NCBI GenBank assembly: GCA_016178595.1
Contig: JACOSY010000035.1
Coordinates: 57,613-121,612, forward strand
Direction of reading: 5' to 3'
DNA: 64,000 nt
Origin: Ignavibacteria bacterium
Lineage (GTDB): Bacteria > Bacteroidota > Ignavibacteria > UBA10030 > SZUA-254
Part shown: one piece after another, positions 16,284-24,453 of the stretch
Layout: each line of letters starts with the position of its first letter
Numbering within the stretch: the stretch's first letter is position 1
Notes under the pieces: generated by a model
Databases searched by the model: none
Told to the model about the DNA's origin: nothing
What the model saw: only the letters and a program-made list of their open reading frames with translations
Program-made: the position numbers and the translations under genes

Positions 16284-17722
16284 GCGTGAACGTTTTGATT
16301 CCCACACCGCTTCGTCAATATACGGACAGCCGTGATACCGTGGAAGCGGCCGGTAGAACAGTAGACGACGTTCTGAGAGATCTGACGTCACAGTACGCGC
16401 AGCTTCAGCGTCATCTTTTTTCCGATGATGGAAAGCTGAGGAGTTTTGTGAACGTCTACGTCAATGATGAAGATATTCGCTATTTGCAAAAAGGTGCGAC
16501 ACCGGTACGGGACACCGACGTTGTAAGCATTATTCCCTCGATTGCCGGTGGAGTGGATGAGAAGGCGATTGTGGAAGAGGTTCAGCTTTCCAGGGAAGAG
16601 ATTTTGCGATACAGCCGGCATCTTATCATGCCGGAAGTCGGCGTCGAAGGACAGAAGAAGTTGAAAGCTGCACGTGTTCTCATGATCGGTGCAGGTGGAT
16701 TAGGTTCGCCTTTGGGACTATATCTTGCAGCGGCAGGTGTTGGAAAGCTCGGCATTGTCGACTTCGATGTCGTCGATCTCACCAATCTCCAGCGTCAGGT
16801 ACTTCACGCGACGAAAGATATCGGCCGCTCAAAGCTTGAGTCAGCGAAGGAGACGATCGCCGGTATTAATCCTAATGTCGAAGTAGAAACATACGAGACA
16901 CGGTTGACGTCGGAAAATGCGCTTGAGATCATGCAGAAGTATGATGTTATTGTCGATGGCACGGACAATTTCCCAACGCGCTATCTCGTGAACGATGCAT
17001 GTGTCCTGCTTGGCAAGCCAAACGTCTATGGCAGTATCTTCCGGTTCGAGGGGCAGGCGACGGTTTTCGATACGAAGCGTGGTCCATGTTACCGCTGTTT
17101 GTATGCAACGCCTCCTCCTCCCGGACTCGTACCGAGTTGTGCAGAGGGGGGCGTGCTGGGCGTCCTCCCAGGAATCATTGGCTCACTCCAGGCGCTTGAA
17201 ACTATCAAGCTCATCATCGGACAAGGTGAGCCGCTCATCGGGCGGCTCCTGTTGTTCGATGCATTGAAGATGCGATTTCGTGAATTGAAACTTCGGAAAA
17301 ACCCGGAATGTCCGATCTGTGGTGAGCATCCGACCATTCACAAGCTCATCGACTACGAACTCTTCTGCGGCATCGTGCCGCCGCAGCAAAATGCTCATGA
17401 TGAAAAGCAATATGAGATTACCCCGGAGGAGTTGAAACAACGCCTTGATCGTGGCGATGATATTTTCATCCTCGATGTTCGAGAACCTCATGAGTACGAG
17501 ATTGTCAATCTCGGGGGACATCTCATTCCACTCAACGACTTGCCGAAACGCATCAATGAACTCGACTCTTCACGTGAGATGGTTGTACACTGTAAGATGG
17601 GTGGACGCAGTGCAAAAGCAGTCGAGTTTCTCAATCAAGCTGGCTTCAAGAAAATAAAAAATCTCGTCGGCGGCATCGATGCGTGGGCACAGCGCATCGA
17701 TCCTTCCCTTCACCGCTATTAG
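16280..17722 (+). CDS. CysO-MoeZ fusion: sulfur carrier, ThiF/MoeB adenylyltransferase and rhodanese in one chain
   Basis: 480 residues. Residues 1-91 form a ubiquitin-like carrier very like mycobacterial CysO (FVNVYVNDEDIRY, ending SIAGG at 87-91). Residues 105-365 are an E1-like ThiF/MoeB domain with GAGGLGSP (137-144) for ATP, zinc pairs Cys270/273 and Cys344/347, and Cys287 in VPSCAEGG. Residues 378-480 are a rhodanese domain with active-site loop CKMGGRS (438-444). In mycobacteria CysO and MoeZ are separate proteins and the GG must be C-terminal. Here it is internal, directly followed by Val (a GTG codon at 16553). Either a protease exposes the GG or the carrier works differently. Confidence 0.92.
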   Translation: MSVNVLIPTPLRQYTDSRDTVEAAGRTVDDVLRDLTSQYAQLQRHLFSDDGKLRSFVNVYVNDEDIRYLQKGATPVRDTDVVSIIPSIAGGVDEKAIVEEVQLSREEILRYSRHLIMPEVGVEGQKKLKAARVLMIGAGGLGSPLGLYLAAAGVGKLGIVDFDVVDLTNLQRQVLHATKDIGRSKLESAKETIAGINPNVEVETYETRLTSENALEIMQKYDVIVDGTDNFPTRYLVNDACVLLGKPNVYGSIFRFEGQATVFDTKRGPCYRCLYATPPPPGLVPSCAEGGVLGVLPGIIGSLQALETIKLIIGQGEPLIGRLLLFDALKMRFRELKLRKNPECPICGEHPTIHKLIDYELFCGIVPPQQNAHDEKQYEITPEELKQRLDRGDDIFILDVREPHEYEIVNLGGHLIPLNDLPKRINELDSSREMVVHCKMGGRSAKAVEFLNQAGFKKIKNLVGGIDAWAQRIDPSLHRY

Positions 17723-17726
17723 AACA

Positions 17727-17753
17727 CGGGGGTAGACGGAACCCGCTTTTTTT
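17727..17753 (+). terminator. Possible terminator of the cysteine operon
   Basis: A short stem, CGGG (17727-17730) with CCCG (17742-17745), is followed by C and seven T. The stem is weak, but the T-run and position right after the operon support it. Confidence 0.4.
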
Positions 17754-17768
17754 CTGCCTGCATTCTTC

Positions 17769-17797
17769 TTGATACTCTTCTCTTATTTTCCTACATT
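17769..17797 (+). promoter_or_regulatory. Promoter upstream of the outer-membrane protein gene
   Basis: TTGATA (17769-17774), 17-nt spacer, TACATT (17792-17797), 48 bases before the ATG at 17845, which has CAGGAGAA as ribosome-binding site. Confidence 0.5.
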
Positions 17798-17844
17798 GGT
17801 GTACTTTTTCAACGATCATTCCAACTACCAGGAGAATTACAACT

Positions 17845-18633
17845 ATGCACCGTTACCTGTTGCTGATGATGATGTTATTAGTGGCATCGAGTACATGGGT
17901 TATCGCTCAACAAGATGAAGACGAAGAGCCTCTTCCGCCGCCCCGTCGTGCGATGGGCCCAAAGATTGGCGGAGCCGCCGGCTTCACGCAGAACATTCTT
18001 TTTTTCGACATGGGTCCGATCAATGATGTACTGATAAGTGCGAACGCAGCGCCGTTCGAAGGGAATGGATTGCTCATGCTTGGCGGCCAGGGCTACGGGT
18101 ACATCCTGCTTCTTCCCAATCTTCGCATCGGGGGAATGGGCGCGAGCGGCACGAGAAAGTCTACCTCGGTCGAGCTTCAGCAATCGGGGTTCGATATCCG
18201 CCGCGATGTGGAATTATCGGTCGGCTATGGCGGCGTGACGATCGATTATGTTATCCCCGTGATGCCACGACTTGATCTCGCGGCCGGGATTCTTCTTGGC
18301 AGTGGCGGAATGAGTTTTAAGATGACGCGCGATGACGGTACACAAAAAGTGTGGAACGGATTGTGGAATGAATTCGGCAACTCGGGTCCAAATGGACCAT
18401 TCAACTATTCTCGAACACTCTCAGGATCGTTCTTCATTTATCAGCCGACGGTCAACGTCGAGTTTGCGCTTCTGCGGTGGCTTGGTCTCCGCGTTGGTGG
18501 CAGCTATCTCGGCATGGCGGGCAGCAACTGGAAAGTCGATGACACGTACGATCTCTTCGGCGTTCCGGATAAGATCAGCGGCAAAGGATGGATGATTAAT
18601 GGAGGGATATTTGTAGGGACGTTCGTCTTTTAG
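17845..18633 (+). CDS. Secreted, probably outer-membrane beta-barrel protein of unknown function
   Basis: 262 residues with a clear signal peptide (RYLLLMMMLLVASSTWVIA, cut near AQQ). The mature part begins with an acidic, proline-rich stretch (DEDEEPLPPPRR), then alternating hydrophobic, Gly-rich segments such as LSVGYGGVTIDYVIP and LDLAAGILLGSGG that look like barrel strands, ending in aromatic FVGTFVF as many outer-membrane proteins do. No family is recognised. Confidence 0.75.
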   Translation: MHRYLLLMMMLLVASSTWVIAQQDEDEEPLPPPRRAMGPKIGGAAGFTQNILFFDMGPINDVLISANAAPFEGNGLLMLGGQGYGYILLLPNLRIGGMGASGTRKSTSVELQQSGFDIRRDVELSVGYGGVTIDYVIPVMPRLDLAAGILLGSGGMSFKMTRDDGTQKVWNGLWNEFGNSGPNGPFNYSRTLSGSFFIYQPTVNVEFALLRWLGLRVGGSYLGMAGSNWKVDDTYDLFGVPDKISGKGWMINGGIFVGTFVF

Positions 18634-18766
18634 TGAGCTATGATGAAAGCTGCCTTGGTTCAAGTATGAATTCAAAAGTCAAAATTCAAAAGTAAAAACA
18701 AAGTATATCCGCAGCGTGTTCATCGGTGAAAAGCTCTTCCATTGTGATCTTGCTACTCCACTTTTT

Positions 18767-20551
18767 TTATTTTTTACTTTTTACTTTTGACTTGCTTTGG
18801 CTCTCCGCAAACTGAACGTTCTTCCATTTTTCGAAGAGCGGCTTGAGCTTGTTCCGCTGGTACTTGCCTGTTGACGTTACCGGAATGTTGTTACCGAAGA
18901 TGACAACCTTCGGACATTTCTGAAATGAGAGATACTTGTGACAATACTGGATGACCTGATCTTCCGTCAACGTCATGCTGTCCTTCAACTGCACATACGC
19001 ACCGATTTCTTCTCCGTACCAATCGTTTTCGAAACCGACAGCGAGTCCCGCCTTCACGCCCGGCATGTTCATCAGCACTTCATCGATCTCGAACGGTGAA
19101 ATGTTCACGCCGCCGCGTATGATGAGCTCCTTGATGCGCCCGGTGATGAAGAAAAATTTCCGTTCATTCGCATCGGTCTTGTAGAATCCCTCGTCGCCGC
19201 TTCTGAACCAGCCGTAGGCGAACGTTTTCTCGTTTACTTCAGTATTATTGAAATATTCCTTCATTACATTGTGTCCGCGGATGACGATCTCACCTCGCAT
19301 TCCTTCCGGCAGCTCGTTTCCTTTATCATCATGAATCGCCATCTCGTTGGATGGGATGGGTGCCCCGATTGCGGGGAATCCAAAATCGCTCAACCAATGT
19401 CGATGCTCATCCGGCGATAGATCAAGCGGGAGGAAGCACGAGTAGCACGTCGTCTCCGAGAGTCCGTAGCCGTGGACAATGGGAATGTGGAACCGGTCCT
19501 CGAACGTAAGGGCAAGCTCGCAGGTGAGCGGTCCCGCACCACAGATGATGTGACGAAACTGCCGGATGTCGTATTTCGACATGTCAAGATTTTCATGGAG
19601 GAGAAACTGAAGAAGCGTCGGAACAACGCTCACGACGTGAATGTTTTCCTTGGTAATCAGCTCGAAGAATTTGTCGGAGTGAAATTTTTGATTGAGTACG
19701 ACGCTTCCGCCGTAATACATTGGCGTCAAGAGCGTCACGACCGTGCCGTTGACGTGGTGAATGGGCAGAACGCACATCATGCGCTGATCCGGCGTCATGC
19801 CGTGCCACTCGGCGATTGCTTTCGCATCGATGAGGAGATTGTACTGCGTGATGACAACGCCCTTCGGGAGTCCCGTTGTGCCGGATGTGTAAACGATAAG
19901 AGCTTCGTCTTCGAGGGAAACATCCGGGAGATTTCGAATTTCGGATTGTTGATTGTGGATTGCTTCATGGAACTCCAAATGCTGACCCTCACCCCGTCTC
20001 CGACTAACGTCGGAGCCACCCCTCTCCCACTGGGAGAGGGGACGGGGGTGAGGGTTCCCAACTCGTACAATCGTCTTCACAGTTGGTATTTCTGCAAGAA
20101 TCTTCTCGACTCTGTCGACAAACTCTTCCCGAACAAACGCCAGCTTCGATTGTGAGTTCTCCAAGATATAGCCGATGCGCTTATCGTCCTCGCCGACGTT
20201 GATCGGAACAACGACTGCGCCGATCACCCACGCCGCAAAATAGTGCACGACCGTGTCGGCATGGTTGAACGCAATCGTTGCAATTCTATCATCACGGGTA
20301 ATGCCCTGGCTAAGAAGAAAATTGGCAGTTCTGCATACGAGGTCGTAGAATTGCTTGTACGTGTAGATGCGTCGCACCTCGATGTCATCGGGATAGAAAA
20401 TAAGCCAGGGTTTATCGCCAAAGATCTCTGCCTGCTTCTTTAGGAGATCGCCGATGTTGCTGTAGGGGACTTGATATTCGGTCGGGGGAATTTCAGAAAC
20501 AGAACGCGCCTTCTGAATGTTTCTATGCACCTCGGATAGGAGCTGATTCAT
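18767..20551 (-). CDS. AMP-forming acyl-CoA synthetase/ligase with in-frame repeat insertions
   Basis: Activates a carboxylic acid with ATP and joins it to CoA. Motifs: YTSGTTGLPKG (residues 221-231, ATP), YGLSETTC, the hinge region RSGDEGFYKTD...GRIKELIIRGG, and the C-terminal lysine in TSTGKYQRNK. Length is 594 residues, longer than usual. About 42 residues (166-207), NPHPRPLSQWERG and what follows, have no place in the family. They are encoded by a dispersed palindromic repeat (19986-20054) plus adjacent low-complexity filler (NQQSEIRN). The C-terminus (ESQSKSKVKSKK) also runs into repetitive DNA. The enzyme appears intact because the insert keeps frame and lies between the N-terminal subdomain and the ATP loop. 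Confidence 0.88.
   Translation of the reverse strand: MNQLLSEVHRNIQKARSVSEIPPTEYQVPYSNIGDLLKKQAEIFGDKPWLIFYPDDIEVRRIYTYKQFYDLVCRTANFLLSQGITRDDRIATIAFNHADTVVHYFAAWVIGAVVVPINVGEDDKRIGYILENSQSKLAFVREEFVDRVEKILAEIPTVKTIVRVGNPHPRPLSQWERGGSDVSRRRGEGQHLEFHEAIHNQQSEIRNLPDVSLEDEALIVYTSGTTGLPKGVVITQYNLLIDAKAIAEWHGMTPDQRMMCVLPIHHVNGTVVTLLTPMYYGGSVVLNQKFHSDKFFELITKENIHVVSVVPTLLQFLLHENLDMSKYDIRQFRHIICGAGPLTCELALTFEDRFHIPIVHGYGLSETTCYSCFLPLDLSPDEHRHWLSDFGFPAIGAPIPSNEMAIHDDKGNELPEGMRGEIVIRGHNVMKEYFNNTEVNEKTFAYGWFRSGDEGFYKTDANERKFFFITGRIKELIIRGGVNISPFEIDEVLMNMPGVKAGLAVGFENDWYGEEIGAYVQLKDSMTLTEDQVIQYCHKYLSFQKCPKVVIFGNNIPVTSTGKYQRNKLKPLFEKWKNVQFAESQSKSKVKSKK
19986..20054. repeat. Cloverleaf-like palindromic repeat inside a coding region
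   Basis: Outer arms CCCTCACCCCGTC and GACGGGGGTGAGGG enclose two hairpins: CTCCGAC-TAAC-GTCGGAG and CCCCTCTCCCA-CT-GGGAGAGGGG. It belongs to the widespread CCCTCTCCC/GGGAGAGGG class of dispersed bacterial repeats and here is translated in frame as part of the acyl-CoA ligase. Confidence 0.85.
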
Positions 20552-20677
20552 TGTTCGTCATCAATACAATATCTTGCCATAGCCGGATTCGCTCGTAATA
20601 TACTTCCCTCGGTGTGAGAATGCAAGAGGATATCAGAAGAACTATGGAAAAGTGTGGGCAAGAGTTCCCTTAAAAAA

Positions 20678-20969
20678 ATCGGTGAGCCGGTTGGTCGAAT
20701 CAAGGGGGAAGTTGATCCGACCGGGGGAATCCGGACTCACCGATGTTTCATTTTCTCGTCTATCTAACCATCAGCGCCATCGAATAATAAGGTGGGGAGC
20801 CCGGTTGCCGTCTCAAGGGGAGGCGCTTGAGCGCGACGTGGGTCCGGACTCCCGCACCACTTTCAGGCATCGTTGTTCAACGCACAACACAAAACAAAAG
20901 GTGAGGGGTCCGGTAATCGCCTCAAGGGGAGGCAGCTTGAGTGCGATGTGGGACCCGAACCCGCCCACC
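20678..20969. repeat. Three tandem structured elements of unknown class
   Basis: Copies at 20681-20741, 20791-20858 and 20900-20969 start 110 and 109 bases apart. Each folds as GGTG...CACC outer stem, a second stem containing CCGG or similar, and an inner hairpin with TCAA/TTGA arms and a G-rich loop (GGGGGAAG, GGGAGGCG, GGGAGGCAG). Stem sequences differ between copies but pairing is kept (for example GGTCG/CGACC, CGTC/GACG, TCGC/GCGA), while the spacers between copies are unrelated. The strand of any transcript is unclear: they lie after the hybrid kinase gene and before the ligase gene on the reverse strand. No gene is seen in 20552-21065. Confidence 0.75.
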
Positions 20970-21065
20970 ATTCCGTATTTTTCTTCCGAAACTCTGTACG
21001 ATTCATTTCTCGTATCAATATTCTTTTCTTCGCCTGTCTTGGCTGTCATGAACGTATGTGCCTCT

Positions 21066-23432
21066 TTAGTGCCTGTCCTTGTCTCTACCATTCTCAATCG
21101 TTTTCCGGACGATCTTTAAGAGTTCAGCCGGAACGTACGGTTTCTGAATAAAGTGTTTGCCTCCATTCACAACAATCTCGTCGCGGAGATTTGGGTCGAG
21201 GTAGCCGCTGGCGAAGATAGCCTTGATGCCCGGGTCGATCTTCTTCATCGCGAGAAACGCATCCCAGCCACCAAGCCGCGGCAAACCGATGTCCGTGACA
21301 ACGACAGAGATCTTCTCATGGAATTGCTTGTATTGCTCGACAGCTTCGAGACCGTTCTCTGCCGTGATGACGACATAACCCTTCGCCTCGAGCAACGTCT
21401 TCACGAGCGTCCTCAGCATTTCTTCGTCTTCGACAAGAAGAATTGTCTCAGTACCGCCGGGACTATTCGCGACCTGTTCCGTTGTAGTTGTTGGTGCAAT
21501 TGCTTTGGCATCTTCGCGGACGGGGAAAAACAGCCGGAAGGTTGTTCCGACTCCGGGCGTACTCTCGACCTCGACGATTCCGGAATGGCTCTTGATAATG
21601 CCATAGACCACGGACAGCCCCAATCCCGTCCCTTTTTCTTCACCCTTGGTTGTGAAGAACGGCTCGAAGATTCGCCGCCTCGTAGCTTCATCCATTCCTG
21701 TTCCCGTATCGGTCATTGAGAGCGACACATACTGACATTCGAGAGCATCGGGGAATCGTCGGCGTACCTGCGCGCGAGTCATTTCCTCAGTGTGCACTGT
21801 CAGCGTTCCACCTTTCGGCATTGCATCACGTGCATTGACTGTCAGGTTTAAGAGAACTTGATGTAATTGATTGACGTCTGCCCGGATCGGCTGAAGATGA
21901 TCGTGGAGTTGGAGTGAAAGTGCGATACTCTTCGGGAAGGTGGCGTGAAACATCTTTATGAAATCCTTCACAACGGTGTTGACATTCGCGGATTCAAAGA
22001 CGACCTCGCTCGTTCGAGCAAACGTGAGAAGCTGCCGCACGAGGCCGCTGCCACGCTGCACGGCTTGACCGATGGCGTCAAGGCTCATCTCAGCCTTGTC
22101 TGACTTGCCGCCAAATCTCTGCAAGAGCGACGTATGTCCAAGAATAATCCCAAGAATATTGTTAAAGTCGTGTGCGACGCCGCCGGCAAGCGTACCGAGG
22201 CTCTCCAATTTTTGTGCACGTCTGAGCTGTTCCTCAAGCGATATTCGCTCGGTGACATCACGGACGATTCCAATGACGCCGGCTATCGTTCCTCCAACGA
22301 TTGATGGCGCAGTCTTGAACTCGCCAACGAGGTATTGCCTGGTGCGTGTCACGATGCGCAGTTGGTATAGCGGGGTTTGTTCTCCGCGCAACGACTGCCG
22401 ATACGTTTGGAGGGCAAGTGAAAGATCGTCCGGATGGACGAGCGAAGTAAAGGATTTGCCAATCCATTCGCTGCGAGACCAGCCGGTGATTTTTTCGAAT
22501 GCCTCGTTGAGGGAGGTCAGAATACCATTCGTCCCGACGGTGAAGATGACATCCCGAACGTTATCGATCATCGTTCGTGTTCGCTCTTCCGACTCACGCA
22601 ATGCGGCTTCTGCATGTTTGCGAGCAGTGATATCTCGCGCGAAGGCTTGGAACAGTCCATCTGCTTGCTTCTTCGCGTTGATCTCGACTGTGACAAGAGA
22701 TCCATCTTTCCTTCGCAGTCTGCGCTCGCTCTGAAGGGTCTTTCCGGCACGCAATTCCTCAAGTCGGACTGGTGTCGCCTTCAGATCCTCTGGTGGAATA
22801 AGATCGGCAATGGACATTCGACATAATTCATCCTTCGTGTATCCGAGCATCTGACAACCAGCCGGATTGACGTTGACATACCGACCGGAATCGTCGGCAA
22901 TATAAATACCAACCGAGGCCTGTTCCATGAGGGAGCGGTAGTGTTCCTCACTCTGGCGTAACTCTTCCTCAGCGCGTAATCGACCTGTGATGTCGCGAGT
23001 GATCGAAAGGATTCCCTTCACGTTCTTATCATCGTCGTGGATGGGAACGGCGTGCATCTCGAGCCAACGTGCTGTGCCTTTCAATCCTACAACCTCAAAT
23101 TTCAGCCGTGCAGATGTTCCGGAGAGAACTGTTCCAAGAAGCTCTCGCATCGGAGCGCGATAGTTAGGTGAGATCAAAGACTCAACAGGTTGTCCCTTCA
23201 CATCATTGAGCGAATCGGCTTCTAAGATTGCAAGCCCTGCCGGATTCATATCGAGGATTGTGCCATCCGGTGAAACCACCTTGACACAGTCCGGGTTGAG
23301 GTCGATCAATAATCTCAAGCGACGCTCACGATCTTCCAAGTCTTGCTTCGTTGACTGAAGTTCACGAACGAGCTGATTGAGCTGGTTTAACTTGTCTTCG
23401 TTCTGATTGTCCATTGTCGGTACGTAACTCAT
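21066..23432 (-). CDS. Hybrid sensor histidine kinase with three PAS domains and a C-terminal receiver
   Basis: 788 residues, no membrane segment, so a cytoplasmic sensor. A short coiled coil (residues about 10-35) is followed by PAS domains near 36-155, 160-275 and 283-395. The dimerisation/phosphoacceptor region has HDFNNILGIILGHTSLLQRF (His near residue 420), then an ATPase domain with DTGTGMDE and KGEEKGTGLGLSVVYGI. A C-terminal receiver has its Asp in VVTDIGLPRLGGWDA. The start is supported by AGGAGAAG. The response-regulator gene at 23444 ends 11 bases upstream and is probably in the same operon. Confidence 0.93.
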   Translation of the reverse strand: MSYVPTMDNQNEDKLNQLNQLVRELQSTKQDLEDRERRLRLLIDLNPDCVKVVSPDGTILDMNPAGLAILEADSLNDVKGQPVESLISPNYRAPMRELLGTVLSGTSARLKFEVVGLKGTARWLEMHAVPIHDDDKNVKGILSITRDITGRLRAEEELRQSEEHYRSLMEQASVGIYIADDSGRYVNVNPAGCQMLGYTKDELCRMSIADLIPPEDLKATPVRLEELRAGKTLQSERRLRRKDGSLVTVEINAKKQADGLFQAFARDITARKHAEAALRESEERTRTMIDNVRDVIFTVGTNGILTSLNEAFEKITGWSRSEWIGKSFTSLVHPDDLSLALQTYRQSLRGEQTPLYQLRIVTRTRQYLVGEFKTAPSIVGGTIAGVIGIVRDVTERISLEEQLRRAQKLESLGTLAGGVAHDFNNILGIILGHTSLLQRFGGKSDKAEMSLDAIGQAVQRGSGLVRQLLTFARTSEVVFESANVNTVVKDFIKMFHATFPKSIALSLQLHDHLQPIRADVNQLHQVLLNLTVNARDAMPKGGTLTVHTEEMTRAQVRRRFPDALECQYVSLSMTDTGTGMDEATRRRIFEPFFTTKGEEKGTGLGLSVVYGIIKSHSGIVEVESTPGVGTTFRLFFPVREDAKAIAPTTTTEQVANSPGGTETILLVEDEEMLRTLVKTLLEAKGYVVITAENGLEAVEQYKQFHEKISVVVTDIGLPRLGGWDAFLAMKKIDPGIKAIFASGYLDPNLRDEIVVNGGKHFIQKPYVPAELLKIVRKTIENGRDKDRH

Positions 23433-23443
23433 AGATACTTCTC

Positions 23444-23848
23444 CTACCCTGCGAATGTGTAATTGTCACTTATTCCTTCATTGCCCGCGGATTTTACGAT
23501 GGCAATGACTTTCTCAAACTCTGACGACTTGTCGAAGAAGAAGTCGGCTCCTGCCTCTCTGCACTTTGTTTCGATTTGCAGATTGGAGTAATTCGTCAAC
23601 ATGATCACAGTCGGTGGTGGATCGAGGCGCTTCAATTTCCGGACGATGCTCAAGCCACTTGGTCCCGGCAATCGAATATCCAGCACCACGACATTCGGCT
23701 TCAGCCGGTGTGCCCGGTCGATGGCCTCAGCAGCCGTCTTCGCCACGCCGACGACTTCGATTTGTGGAGACCGGGATAACAACACGACAAGCCGTGCACG
23801 TACAAGTGCAGAATCGTCGACGATAAGAGTGCGAACGGTCTGAGGCAT
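23444..23848 (-). CDS. Single-domain response regulator (receiver only)
   Basis: 134 residues forming one CheY-like receiver: acidic pair in IVDDSALVR, phospho-acceptor Asp in VVVLDIRLPGPSG, Thr in VIMLTNYSN, but the usual conserved Lys appears in FFFDKSSEF. It lacks an output domain and precedes the hybrid kinase on the same strand, 11 bases apart. It may be a phosphorelay partner or target of that kinase. Confidence 0.9.
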   Translation of the reverse strand: MPQTVRTLIVDDSALVRARLVVLLSRSPQIEVVGVAKTAAEAIDRAHRLKPNVVVLDIRLPGPSGLSIVRKLKRLDPPPTVIMLTNYSNLQIETKCREAGADFFFDKSSEFEKVIAIVKSAGNEGISDNYTFAG

Positions 23849-24248
23849 TGATGAACCCTTTCATAAAATGAATTATGATGACAGTGTTAAGATACGAAAC
23901 ACATTTCCGTGAGGGTATAAGCAGGACTCCTATTCCAGTGTCGGAAGATTGCCGGGAAACGTGTCGGTGTTTGTCCTACACTCGTGAAGTGGTGGGAGAA
24001 GTGGAGAGTGATTCTGAATGGTGAAACGGAGAATGGCGGCTGGAAGAACGTGTGAAACGCTGAGCCGGTGAAAGGAGAATAACTACCGGAAAAGCGTGGG
24101 AGACGGTGAGTCGGGGAAGAATGCTATGTCTTCTGTTTGATCAACCCATCTGGAGCAGATCAAGCATTGGGTTATTCAGCAAGCGCTAGAAACCCTCTCC
24201 CAATTGGTTCTCTTTTTCTATCCCGAGCCTTCAGCAAAAACTCCTCTC

Positions 24249-24403
24249 CTCCGAAGGAGTCTCCCAAAGAGATCACTTCCCCGAAGGGGTACTTCGGACG
24301 TGACCTTCGGGACAAAACTGGGGGAGGGGCGGGTCAACGACTCTATCGAGTCGACCGACGGTTCTACCGACCATCGGTTCGTAGAAAAGACTCGTAGAGG
24401 GGT
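24249..24403. repeat. Cluster of nested palindromes in a 600-base gene-free region
   Basis: The stretch contains TCCGAAGGA, CCCCGAAGGGG, CGACTC-TATC-GAGTCG and CTACCGACC-type hairpins in close succession. About 24271-24315 is nearly the reverse complement of 7277-7317, and the CGACTC palindrome recurs at 36034-36048. I see no gene between 23849 and 24453; the DNA from 23940 to 24120 is G- and A-rich without clear features. Confidence 0.65.
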
Positions 24404-24453
24404 GATGGTTACAACCAAGATGCTACTTAAAAAATAATCACGAAGAAAGGAAA

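Noticed and set aside
20678..20969. CRISPR array or integron attC cluster
   Set aside because: Only three units, each internally structured with diverged stems and no identical direct repeats or GTTRRRY core sites.
24137..24437. Overlapping forward frames in the spacer between response-regulator genes
   Set aside because: They are built from palindromic repeats and show no protein-like pattern.
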